This document shows, piece after piece, positions 51,889 to 59,404 of a stretch of DNA of 64,000 bases. Position numbers and translations under genes: made by a program. A model generated the notes under the pieces. The model ran no database searches. It was not told the origin of the DNA and worked only from the letters and a program-made list of their open reading frames with translations. The DNA lies in NCBI GenBank assembly GCA_020633335.1, contig JACKDU010000001.1, positions 558,001-622,000 on the forward strand, in the 5' to 3' direction. The stretch is from Myxococcales bacterium. GTDB taxonomy: Bacteria; Myxococcota_A; Polyangia; Nannocystales; Nannocystaceae. Every line of letters begins with the position of its first letter. Positions within the stretch are counted from its first letter, which is position 1.

Positions 51889-53343
51889 ATGCCCATCCTC
51901 CGCGACCTCCGCGCCTGGTGCCTCCTCGCCGCCCTCGGGATCGGCGTGGCCGTGGCCGCGGAGCCGGAGGTCGCGGTCGCGGCCGGGTCCTCGAAGAAGA
52001 GCGGGTCGACCTCCAAGAAGAAGAAGGCGAGCACGACCAAGAAGTCGAGCGCCTCCTCCAAGGGGAAGAGCGCAGGTAGCGCGAAGTCCTCGTCCTCGGC
52101 CAAGCCCCAGCTCCGCCCCGCCGAGGGGCCGGTCGCGGTCGCCGGCGAGGGCGACGACGAGGCCGAGGGCGAGGCCGGGGAGGATGAGGCGGGCGCCGAC
52201 GAGGGTGGCAAGACCCCCGAGCAAGAGCAGGCCGAGATCGACGCCGAGTTTGACGGCGGCGCACCGGCCGAGCCGGTGGAGGCCGAGCCGCCGCCCCCTC
52301 CGGTCGACAACACCCCCCGCTGGGTCGAGCACGAGGTGATCCCCTACGAGAACGTCGAGGCGGTCGCCGGCCGCTACGGCGTGTCGGTCAAGGAGATCGT
52401 CAAGTGGAACAAGCTCGACCCCAAGAAGCCGCGGCTGCGGAGCGGCAAGACGATCAAGATCAAGGCGAAGAACCCGCCGCCGCCCCGCGAGAAGATCGAG
52501 TACGAGATCCAGAAGGGCGACAACTGGGAGAAGATCGCCGGCGAGCACGGGGTCGACGTCAAGACCCTGAAGCGCTGGAACCCCGCGAAGAAGGACCCGA
52601 AGACCGGCAAGCAGAAGCCGGTGATGATCGCCGGCAAGAGCCTGCGGATCTGGGTCGAGCCCGCGATCCTCGGGGGCGGCAGCGGCGACGCCGGATCGGG
52701 GCCGCCGAGCGCCGAGGCCGAGGGCCGCCTCCTCGCGGCCAAGGTGCGGGCGAACGCGATCAGCATCGGCGCGCCGACCCGCGGGCGCCTGGTCAACGGC
52801 GTCGTCTTCCCCGAGCTCCCGGACCTCTACACCCTCCGCAAGCCCGAGCAGTCCTTCGGCTCGAGCCACACCGTCAAGACCGCGGTCCAGGCGATCAACG
52901 CCTTCCGCCGGGGCTCCCGCTACTCGCGCGAGCTGGTGATCGGCGCGGTCTCGCTGGCCCGCGGCGGCCGCTTCCGACCCCACAAGTCCCACCAGAGCGG
53001 CCGCGACATCGACATCCGCCTGCCGATCCGCGCGAGCGTCGAGCACAAGAACGCGCCGAGCCCCGGCGAGGTCGACTGGCGGGCGACCTGGAAGCTGATC
53101 GAGGCCTTCGTCGCCACCGGCGAGGTCCAGTACATCTTCCTCGAGTACCGCCTGCAGAAGAGCCTCTACAAGGCGGCGCGGGCCGCCGGCGTCCCGGCCA
53201 AGGACCTCGCCGCGGTGATCCAGTGGCCGCGGCCGGCGAAGTCGAACAACGGCATCGTCCGCCACGCCAAGGGGCACACCTCGCATATCCACGTCCGGGT
53301 GAAGTGCGGGCCGGCCGAGAGCAAGTGCGAGAGCGGGCGCTGA
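51889..53343 (+). CDS. LysM plus MepA-type (M74) murein endopeptidase
   Basis: 484 aa exported cell-wall hydrolase. Signal peptide (about 1-31), a Lys/Ser-rich then acidic spacer, two LysM-like peptidoglycan-binding domains ('VIPYENVEAVAGRYGVSVKEIVKWNKLDP' and 'YEIQKGDNWEKIAGEHGVDVKTLKRWNP'), and a C-terminal M74 domain. The latter has 'FGSSHTVKTAVQAINAF', 'RPHKSHQSGRDIDIRLPIR' (Zn ligands His and Asp) and 'RHAKGHTSHIHVRVKCG' (HxH), as in penicillin-insensitive endopeptidase MepA, which cuts D-Ala-mDAP cross-links. All Zn ligands appear present. Confidence 0.9.
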   Translation: MPILRDLRAWCLLAALGIGVAVAAEPEVAVAAGSSKKSGSTSKKKKASTTKKSSASSKGKSAGSAKSSSSAKPQLRPAEGPVAVAGEGDDEAEGEAGEDEAGADEGGKTPEQEQAEIDAEFDGGAPAEPVEAEPPPPPVDNTPRWVEHEVIPYENVEAVAGRYGVSVKEIVKWNKLDPKKPRLRSGKTIKIKAKNPPPPREKIEYEIQKGDNWEKIAGEHGVDVKTLKRWNPAKKDPKTGKQKPVMIAGKSLRIWVEPAILGGGSGDAGSGPPSAEAEGRLLAAKVRANAISIGAPTRGRLVNGVVFPELPDLYTLRKPEQSFGSSHTVKTAVQAINAFRRGSRYSRELVIGAVSLARGGRFRPHKSHQSGRDIDIRLPIRASVEHKNAPSPGEVDWRATWKLIEAFVATGEVQYIFLEYRLQKSLYKAARAAGVPAKDLAAVIQWPRPAKSNNGIVRHAKGHTSHIHVRVKCGPAESKCESGR

Positions 53344-53350
53344 GCGCTCG

Positions 53351-53926
53351 CTAGCGTCGGGCGTCGCGGCTGCGGAGCGCGGCCTCGACGAAGAGCGCGA
53401 CGACGACGAGGGGGCCGAGCCAGCGGCCGCCGAACCAGAACACCGCCGAGCTCGCCTTGGTGATCGATCGAGCGGTGGCCGCGTCGACCACGAAGACGAG
53501 GGCGTGGGCGAGGGCGACGGCGAGCACGACGAGGGCGGCGGACCAGCGGAGCAGCGCGGGTGTGCGCGACGCGACGCCGATCCGCGCGAGCAGGCAGGCG
53601 CCGGCGGCGGCGAGCCCGGTGACCGTCCAGGCCGCGAGCGCGGCGATGCCGGGCTTGGCCGTGACCACGCCGAAGAGGCCGAGGGCGAAGACGCTGAGCG
53701 CCTGCCAGGGTCGATCCCAGGCGGCGTCCGCCTCCGGGACCCGCGCTCGCCAGCGCCGGGCGAGGCCGATCACCAGGAGCAGGGAGACGACGTAGGCGAT
53801 CGGCAGGACGCAGAGGACCGAGCCGGCGATCACCGCGGGGCTCGGCCCGCAGCCCGCGAGCGCGCCCAGGCCGCAGAGCAACCACACCCGCTGAGGTGAG
53901 CGAGTCGACGTCCTGTGCACCGGCAT
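53351..53926 (-). CDS. Small polytopic membrane protein, unknown function
   Basis: 191 aa with about five hydrophobic segments ('VIAGSVLCVLPIAYVVSLLLVIGLA', 'ALSVFALGLFGVVTA', 'IAALAAWTVTGLAAAGACLLARIG', 'WSAALVVLAVALAHALVFVV', 'WLGPLVVVALFVEAAL'). The N-terminus 'LCGLGALAGCGPSPAVI' could alternatively be a lipoprotein signal. No family recognised. Convergent with the LysM/MepA gene, 7 bp apart. Confidence 0.65.
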   Translation of the reverse strand: MPVHRTSTRSPQRVWLLCGLGALAGCGPSPAVIAGSVLCVLPIAYVVSLLLVIGLARRWRARVPEADAAWDRPWQALSVFALGLFGVVTAKPGIAALAAWTVTGLAAAGACLLARIGVASRTPALLRWSAALVVLAVALAHALVFVVDAATARSITKASSAVFWFGGRWLGPLVVVALFVEAALRSRDARR

Positions 53927-53935
53927 ACCCTACCT

Positions 53936-53949
53936 CGGACCCAGGTCCG
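53936..53949. repeat. CGGACC-CA-GGTCCG palindrome
   Basis: A perfect 6-bp inverted repeat around CA, 10 bp upstream of the membrane-protein start and just past the stop of the next gene. It could be a terminator or operator, and has ends similar to the dispersed family. Confidence 0.4.
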
Positions 53950-53970
53950 ATGCAGCGAGCCAGCGGCGCG

Positions 53971-55110
53971 CTAGCGAGCGCGAGCGCGCCGACGGCGAGC
54001 GAGCGCGAGGATCGGCAGGGCGAGGAGCGCGGCCCCGCCGGGCGCCCCGTCGCCGCTGCGGCAGGCGCAGCCCTCCTCGCCGGGCTCGCCGAAGCCGCCG
54101 CTCGCGGTCGCCGAGCCGAGGCCGGTGCCGTCGGTGTCGCCCTCGGTCTCGCCGGCGCCGCCGCTGGTCCCGCTGGCGTCGCCGGTGCCGCTCGCCGAGT
54201 CGCTGGCGCCGTCGGACGAGGTCGTCGCCGGCTCGGGGGGCGGCGGCGGCCGCATGAAGTCCATCATGATCGGATCGAACTGGATCACGTCCTCGAAGGG
54301 CGGGAGCGCGACCGGGATGTCGATGTCGGCGATGATGTACTCCTTGCCGAGGATCTCCATCACCAGCGTCGGCCGGAGGACGATCGTCGCGGTGGTCGCG
54401 AGATCGCAGTAGAGCACGCCCTCGACCTCGAAGGGGTCGGGGAGGGGCCCCGGGCCGGCGTCGAGCGGCGCCGCCTCGCCCTCGCTCTTGATCGACTGCC
54501 ACTGCACCTTGGGGTCGAGGGTGGCGACGTCGATCGAGCGCCCGCTCAGCTCGCCGTCGACGATCAGGTAGATGTCGATGTCGAGGTGGCCGGAGGCGAC
54601 GAGGATGTCGGGGGTGATCGGCACCTCGACCAGGGTGGTCGCGTCGGTCTCGTCGGCGATCACCGCCGGCCGATCGGGGTTGCCCATCAGCAGGTAGGGG
54701 GTGAAGAGGGTCTCCGAGATCACCGCGTAGTCGTAGGGTCCGATGATGTCGGACTCCCACTTGATCCCGGCGACGTCGAAGCGGACCTTGGCGTCGAGGG
54801 TGAAGCCGACGTCGACCCCGTAGGAGCCCGCGCCCTCCTCCCCCTCGAAGTGGATCGCGCCCTGGTCCCAGTCGTAGAGGCCGTCGCCCGGCATGTCGAT
54901 CGTCACCGAGTTGCCGGCGTGGACGATGAGGCGGAGCTGGACCGGCGAGTCGACCGGGAACCAGTCGGTGTCGTAGGTGAAGTCGTCGAGGCCGACGAGC
55001 TGCTGGAGGTGCTTCGGCGAGAACTCGGCGACGCCGACCTCGGCGGCGGCCGAGGTCGGGGCGACGAGCGCGAGGCCGAGGGCGAGGAGGGGAGCCCGTA
55101 CGCGCGCCAT
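53971..55110 (-). CDS. Secreted protein with MYXO-CTERM-like C-terminal sorting signal
   Basis: 379 aa. Sec signal peptide (about 1-23, ending SAAA). A beta-rich mature part (about 24-290) with four Cys or fewer and many Asp/Val strands: 'PVQLRLIVHAGNSVTIDMPGDGLYDWDQGAIHFEGEEGAGSYGVDVGFTLDAKV'. Then a Ser/Thr/Gly/Asp linker and a C-terminus 'EEGCACRSGDGAPGGAALLALPILALARRRR', that is Cys pair, short helix and Arg cluster: the MYXO-CTERM type signal thought to be processed for surface anchoring in myxobacteria. The function of the main domain is unknown. Confidence 0.8.
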   Translation of the reverse strand: MARVRAPLLALGLALVAPTSAAAEVGVAEFSPKHLQQLVGLDDFTYDTDWFPVDSPVQLRLIVHAGNSVTIDMPGDGLYDWDQGAIHFEGEEGAGSYGVDVGFTLDAKVRFDVAGIKWESDIIGPYDYAVISETLFTPYLLMGNPDRPAVIADETDATTLVEVPITPDILVASGHLDIDIYLIVDGELSGRSIDVATLDPKVQWQSIKSEGEAAPLDAGPGPLPDPFEVEGVLYCDLATTATIVLRPTLVMEILGKEYIIADIDIPVALPPFEDVIQFDPIMMDFMRPPPPPEPATTSSDGASDSASGTGDASGTSGGAGETEGDTDGTGLGSATASGGFGEPGEEGCACRSGDGAPGGAALLALPILALARRRRARAR

Positions 55111-55222
55111 GGCGGGATAATAGGGGAATCGCCGGGCCGCGGCGCGTCGCCAGAAAACTCACGCGCCCCCTGGGGAGGTCCGCGCCGCCCGTCGGTCGCC
55201 GAGGGCTGCTAGGGTTGCGCCC

Positions 55223-56368
55223 ATGACCGCATCAGAGCGTCCGGGTGTGATCCGCAACTTCTCGGCTGGGCCGGCGATCCTGCCGCCGGTGGTCCTCGAT
55301 CGGGCGGCCGAGGCCGTCCGCGAGCTCCGCCTCGGCGGTCACGATCCCGAGGCCCCGGGGATCGGCCTCTCGCTCCTCGAGATCTCCCACCGCTCGAAGC
55401 CCTACGACCTCGTCACCAAGGGCGCCGAGGAGCTCTGCCACGAGGTCCTCGGGATCCCGCGGACGCACCAGGTCCTCTTCCTCCAGGGCGGCGCCAGCCT
55501 CCAGTTCGCGATGGTGCCGATGAACCTCCGCCGCGAGGGCAAGGCCGCCTGCTACATCGACACCGGCACCTGGTCGAGCAAGGCGATCGACGAGAGCAAG
55601 CTCCTCGGCGAGACCCGGGTGATCGCCTCGTCGGCCGAGACCAGGTACGACCGGATCCCGGCGATGCCGGCGGCCGACGCCTACGCCGGCGCCAGCTACC
55701 TCCACATCACCAGCAACAACACGATCTACGGGACCGAGTGGGCGGCGATCCCCGACGCTGGCGACGTCCCGCTGGTGGTCGACTGCTCGAGCGACATCGG
55801 CGCGCAGCCGGTGGCGATGGAGCGGATCGCCCTCGGCTACGCCGGCGCCCAGAAGAACCTCGGCCCCTCCGGGGTGACGCTGGTCTTCATCCACCGAGAC
55901 CTCCTGGCCGAAAAGCCAGCCGGCGTCGTGCCCAAGTACCTCCGCTACGCGACCCACGCCAAGGAGCCGAGCCTCTACAACACCCCCAACACCTTCGGCG
56001 TCCTGGTGCTCAAGGTGATGCTCGAGTGGATGCGCGGCGAGGGCGGGGTGCCGGCGCTCGGCGAGCGCAACCACCGCAAGGCGGCGAAGCTCTACGCGGC
56101 CCTCGACGCGAGCGCGCTCTACACCCCGCACGCCCAGCCCGGCTCGCGCTCGCTGATGAACGTCACCTGGACCCTCGGCGGCGCGCCGGAGGCCGAGCGC
56201 GAGGCGCTCACCGCCCGCTTCGTCAAGGAGGCGACCACCGCGGGCCTCGACGGGCTCAAGGGGCACCGCTCGGTCGGCGGCCTGCGGGCGTCGATCTACA
56301 ACGCCTTCCCGGAGGCTGGGGTCGACGAGCTGATCGCCTTCATGCGCGAGTTCGAGCGGACGGCGTGA
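55223..56368 (+). CDS. serC: Phosphoserine aminotransferase
   Basis: 381 aa PLP enzyme that converts 3-phosphohydroxypyruvate and glutamate to phosphoserine in serine and pyridoxine synthesis. N-terminus 'NFSAGPAILPPVVLDRAA', 'LLEISHRSKPYDLV', 'LFLQGGASLQFAMVPMNL', 'HITSNNTIYGTEW', 'VVDCSSDIGAQPV' and the PLP lysine K211 in 'GYAGAQKNLGPSGV' are all typical. The C-terminal 'GLKGHRSVGGLRASIYNAFPEAGVDELIAFMREF' is present, so the gene is complete. Its stop shares one base with the start of the next gene (TGATG). A dispersed palindrome lies in codons near residue 229. Confidence 0.97.
   Translation: MTASERPGVIRNFSAGPAILPPVVLDRAAEAVRELRLGGHDPEAPGIGLSLLEISHRSKPYDLVTKGAEELCHEVLGIPRTHQVLFLQGGASLQFAMVPMNLRREGKAACYIDTGTWSSKAIDESKLLGETRVIASSAETRYDRIPAMPAADAYAGASYLHITSNNTIYGTEWAAIPDAGDVPLVVDCSSDIGAQPVAMERIALGYAGAQKNLGPSGVTLVFIHRDLLAEKPAGVVPKYLRYATHAKEPSLYNTPNTFGVLVLKVMLEWMRGEGGVPALGERNHRKAAKLYAALDASALYTPHAQPGSRSLMNVTWTLGGAPEAEREALTARFVKEATTAGLDGLKGHRSVGGLRASIYNAFPEAGVDELIAFMREFERTA
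55903..55920. repeat. Dispersed palindrome, site 18
   Basis: CCTGGCCGAAAAGCCAGC: TGGCC/AGCCA around GAAA in serC, encoding L-A-E-K-P-A with GAA and CCA codons. Confidence 0.45.
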
Positions 56369-57069
56369 TGACCCCGGGCGAAGTCCAGGCGCCGGGGTGG
56401 GCGGCGATCGACGCCGCGCTCGCCCGCCTCTACCCCGGCCAGGTGCCGCATCAGTTCGCGAGCAAGACCGCCTACGAGCTGGCGACCCCGAGCCCGCTGC
56501 CGGCGATCGCGGTCTACGAGGTGCCGGCGACCGCGGTCGTCGGCCGGCGCTACGGGCCGCACTGGCACTACGTCACCTACGGGCTCTCCGAGCTCTTCGA
56601 GAAGAGCTCGCCCGATCCCGATCTAAGCGGCTTCGGCTTTGAGCTGACCCTTCGGACAGCAAAGCGCGAAGGCGAGGCGCAGCCGCCGGTCTGGGGGCTC
56701 CGCCTCCTCCAGGCGCTCGGCCGCTACGTGCTCAACACCGGCGAGCGCCTCGACAGCGGCCACCGGGCCGACCTCGGCGGGCCCCTGGTGCCGGAGGTCG
56801 AGACCGCGCTCTCGGGGATCGCCACGGTCCCCGATCCGACCCTCGGCAAGATCCAGACGCCCTTCGGCTCGCTCCTCTTCCTCCAGGTGATCGGCCTCCA
56901 CGGCGACGAGGTCGCGGCGATGGAGGCGATGGGCTACGAGCGGGTGGTGATGATGATCGGCGAGCTCGATCACTTCGCGCTCACCGATCTCCAGCGCGGC
57001 TCGTGGCTGCAGGATCCCGCGAAGGTGCGGACCTTCCGGCGCTATCAGCTCGGCGTCGGGCTCGACTGA
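56368..57069 (+). CDS. Suppressor-of-fused (SUFU) domain protein
   Basis: 233 aa soluble protein. SUFU-domain segments are visible: 'GWAAIDAALARLYPGQVPHQFASKTAYELATPSPLPAIAVYEV', 'PHWHYVTYGLSELFEKSSPDPDLSGFGFELTLRTAK', 'WGLRLLQALGRYVLNTGERLDSGHRADLGGPLVPEVETALSGIATVPDPTLGKIQTPFGSLLFLQVIGL'. Bacterial SUFU proteins are often immunity proteins of contact-dependent toxin systems, but no toxin gene is visible here. Its ATG overlaps the serC stop by one base, so translation is probably coupled; the link with serine synthesis is unexplained. Confidence 0.88.
   Translation: MTPGEVQAPGWAAIDAALARLYPGQVPHQFASKTAYELATPSPLPAIAVYEVPATAVVGRRYGPHWHYVTYGLSELFEKSSPDPDLSGFGFELTLRTAKREGEAQPPVWGLRLLQALGRYVLNTGERLDSGHRADLGGPLVPEVETALSGIATVPDPTLGKIQTPFGSLLFLQVIGLHGDEVAAMEAMGYERVVMMIGELDHFALTDLQRGSWLQDPAKVRTFRRYQLGVGLD
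56643..56660. repeat. Dispersed palindrome, site 19
   Basis: GCTGACCCTTCGGACAGC: CTGACC/GGACAG (one mismatch) around CTTC in the SUFU-domain gene, encoding L-T-L-R-T-A-K with CTT, CGG, ACA and GCA codons. Confidence 0.5.
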
Positions 57070-57089
57070 TGAGCCGTTGATCCGTGCGA

Positions 57090-57107
57090 CCTGACCGAAC
57101 GGTCAGG
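57090..57107. repeat. Dispersed palindrome, site 20, at a stop codon
   Basis: CCTGACCGAACGGTCAGG: a perfect 8-bp stem around AA, in the gap between two convergent genes and covering the stop codon of the minus-strand gene. Here the middle arm pair is A-T instead of T-A, so pairing is conserved while sequence is not. It may also act as a terminator. Confidence 0.65.
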
Positions 57108-58653
57108 GCGCCGGTGGCGGGACGGGAGCGGCCGGGAGCGGCTCGATCTTGCCCTCGACGACGCCGCCGGGGACGCCCCCTGGGACGCCCCCCGGGGTGT
57201 TGGCGTCGCCGCCTGGCGCGTCGCCGCCCGACGACGCGGCGCCCGGGGTGCCGCCCTCGGCGGGCGGGCTCCCGCTCCCGGACCCCTTCGGCGCGGCCGG
57301 CGGGAGCGCGCTCGGGTCGACCGGCGCCGGGGTCTTGAGCTTCTCGAGGGCCGCCGAGGGGGTCAGCTTGCCGTTCTCGCGGGCGTCCCAGAGCTCGCGG
57401 CGGCGCTGCTTGAGCTGCTCCATCTCCTCCGGCGTGCGGCGGAGCATCTTGCTCGAGCCGGCGGCGATCTGGTCGAGGATCAGGGTCGCCTGGGTCTTCG
57501 AGAACTCGGAGCGGAGGGTGACGCCCTTGTCGGCCCGCTCGATCTCGATCTGCTCGTAGAGGCCGCGGGCGAGGCCCCGCATCAGGATCGGCACCTTGTC
57601 GTCGATGAAGCGGGGGAGGAGCTCCTTCCACTCGCCCTCGAACTTCTCCGCGTCGGGGTCGCCGAGGAACTCGAGCTTGACCACCAGCTCGGGCGCGTCG
57701 GCGGCCTCGGCCATGATCTCGAAGGCGTCGGGGATCGTGAAGGGCGCCCGCGCCGACTTGAGGCTCGCGTGGATGTCCCGCATCTGCATCTGCATCCCGG
57801 CCTTGGGCTCGCGGGCGGCGAAGGTGCGCATGCGGGTGAGGTTGGCGACGAAGTTGCCCGAGGTCTTGCCCTTGGCCTCGTCGGGCCCGGAGATGATCGA
57901 GGGGAGGAATTCTTCGCGGACGTAGACGGCGACCTTGTCGTCGAGGAAGACGAACCAGCGCGGGTCCCAGTCCTTGCTCGGGTCGCCGATCGGCTTCGGG
58001 TTGCCCATCAGGAGGCCGCTCCGCTCCTCCCACTCGATCGTCTGATCGCGGCCCTGGGCCGCGCGATCGAGGCCGTCCTTGAGCTCCGACTGCGGGAGCT
58101 TGTACTCGACCGCGAGGAAGGTCTGCGAGACGTCGCGGATGTCCGGGCTCGCGATCACCATGTAGTTGAAGTCGCGGAGCGGGTGGAAGCCGCCGCCGTC
58201 GATGATGAAGCGGAAGTCGGGGAGCGCCGCCATGATCTCGATGACCGACTCGGCGTAGGCGAGGCCGGCCACCTTCTTGGCGTTGAGGAGCATGAAGAAG
58301 TTGGAGTTGGCCGGGCCGAGCTTGTCGACCCGCGACTTCTTGTCGCCGAACTTGGGCTTCGGCGGCTCGGGCTCGGGCTCTTCTTCCGGGCCCTCGGAGT
58401 CGCCCTCCTCGGGGTTCTCCTCGGTCGGCGGCGGGACCTCGGGCTGCGGCTCGGGCTCGGGCTCGGGCTGCTCCGGGATGCCCTCGCCGAGCTCCTGATC
58501 GGGGTCGATGAACTCGACCTCGGTGAGCTCGAACTCGAACTCCGGCATCTCGATGTCGAGGCCGAGCGAGCAGGTGGCGAAGGAGATCAGCGGTAGCCCG
58601 TGGACGGCGACCGAGCCGAGGACGGCGAGCATGCTGCGACGGACGGGCTTCAC
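57103..58653 (-). CDS. Membrane-anchored protein with TonB-like N-terminus and unknown domain
   Basis: 516 aa. One N-terminal helix ('MLAVLGSVAVHGLPLISFATCSLGL'), then 'EFELTEVEFIDPDQELGEG' and a Glu-Pro-rich spacer (about 60-110), an arrangement like TonB-family proteins. The rest is a large soluble region of about 330 residues with 'FFMLLNAKKVAGLAYAESVIEIMAALPDFRFIIDGGGFHPLRDFNYMVIASPDIRD' and 'VAVYVREEFLPSIISGPDEAKGKTSGNFVANLTRMR', which I cannot assign, and a Gly/Pro-rich tail. It lacks the TonB C-terminal domain. GTG start (MKPVRRSML) preferred over the TTG three codons upstream. Confidence 0.7.
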   Translation of the reverse strand: MKPVRRSMLAVLGSVAVHGLPLISFATCSLGLDIEMPEFEFELTEVEFIDPDQELGEGIPEQPEPEPEPQPEVPPPTEENPEEGDSEGPEEEPEPEPPKPKFGDKKSRVDKLGPANSNFFMLLNAKKVAGLAYAESVIEIMAALPDFRFIIDGGGFHPLRDFNYMVIASPDIRDVSQTFLAVEYKLPQSELKDGLDRAAQGRDQTIEWEERSGLLMGNPKPIGDPSKDWDPRWFVFLDDKVAVYVREEFLPSIISGPDEAKGKTSGNFVANLTRMRTFAAREPKAGMQMQMRDIHASLKSARAPFTIPDAFEIMAEAADAPELVVKLEFLGDPDAEKFEGEWKELLPRFIDDKVPILMRGLARGLYEQIEIERADKGVTLRSEFSKTQATLILDQIAAGSSKMLRRTPEEMEQLKQRRRELWDARENGKLTPSAALEKLKTPAPVDPSALPPAAPKGSGSGSPPAEGGTPGAASSGGDAPGGDANTPGGVPGGVPGGVVEGKIEPLPAAPVPPPAP

Positions 58654-58797
58654 GGGCGGCAAACCATACCACCGCTCGATCGCAGGCGCCCACCGCGGCT
58701 GTCGCGGGGCGTTCGGCCGTTGACGGCGATCCTCGCGCGCTCTCGGGCGGGCGCCCGGGCGCGGCGAGCGTCCGCCTCCCGAGGTCCCGGCGCGGCG

Positions 58798-59373
58798 CTA
58801 GGAGCCGAAGCGGGCGACGATCGAGCGCACCTCTTCGCGGAAGGCCGCCTCGTGGTGGCGGGCGAACTCCTTCCAGGTGCAGAGGGTGCGGGGGTCGTGG
58901 ACGCGATCGACGAAGAGCTTGCCGTCGAGGTGGTCGCACTCGTGCTGGTAGGTGCCGGCCGTGATCCCGCGGACGATCGCGTCGATCGGATTGCCGTGGC
59001 GATCGAGCGCCTCGACCCGGAGCTCGGCGTGACGCCACACCTTGCCCCGGAGGTCAGGCACCGAGAGGCAGCCCTCGTAGTTCTCGAAGCGCTCGTCGCC
59101 GATCGGCGTCAGCACCGGGTTCACGAGGATCGTCAGCGGGATCTTCGGCTTGTAGGGGTAGCGCGGGTTGTCGCCGACCTCGATCGCGCAGATCCGCAGC
59201 GGCGTGTGGACCTGGTTGGCCGCGAGGCCGGCGCCCTGGGCGTCGTGCATGGTCGCGACGAGGTCGTCGATGAAGCCCTGGATCGCCGGGGTCCCGAGCT
59301 CCTCGAGCGTCACCCGGCGCGCCGGCTGGCGGAGCACCGGGTGACCGATCTGGGCGATCTTCAGGAGGGTCAT
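58798..59373 (-). CDS. def: Peptide deformylase
   Basis: 191 aa metalloenzyme that removes the formyl group from nascent proteins. All three motifs are present: 'GAGLAANQV' (Q54), 'EGCLSVPDLRG' (metal-ligand C102) and 'QHECDHLDGKLFVDRV' (H144, E145, H148). The length fits type I enzymes with a modest C-terminal extension. It lies 31 bp upstream of no obvious partner: the usual neighbour fmt is absent. It is downstream of the MXAN_5187-like gene in the same direction, 31 bp away, and may be co-transcribed with it. Confidence 0.96.
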   Translation of the reverse strand: MTLLKIAQIGHPVLRQPARRVTLEELGTPAIQGFIDDLVATMHDAQGAGLAANQVHTPLRICAIEVGDNPRYPYKPKIPLTILVNPVLTPIGDERFENYEGCLSVPDLRGKVWRHAELRVEALDRHGNPIDAIVRGITAGTYQHECDHLDGKLFVDRVHDPRTLCTWKEFARHHEAAFREEVRSIVARFGS

Positions 59374-59404
59374 GCGGCCCGGCCCTTGCGACCAGGGAGG
59401 CGGG

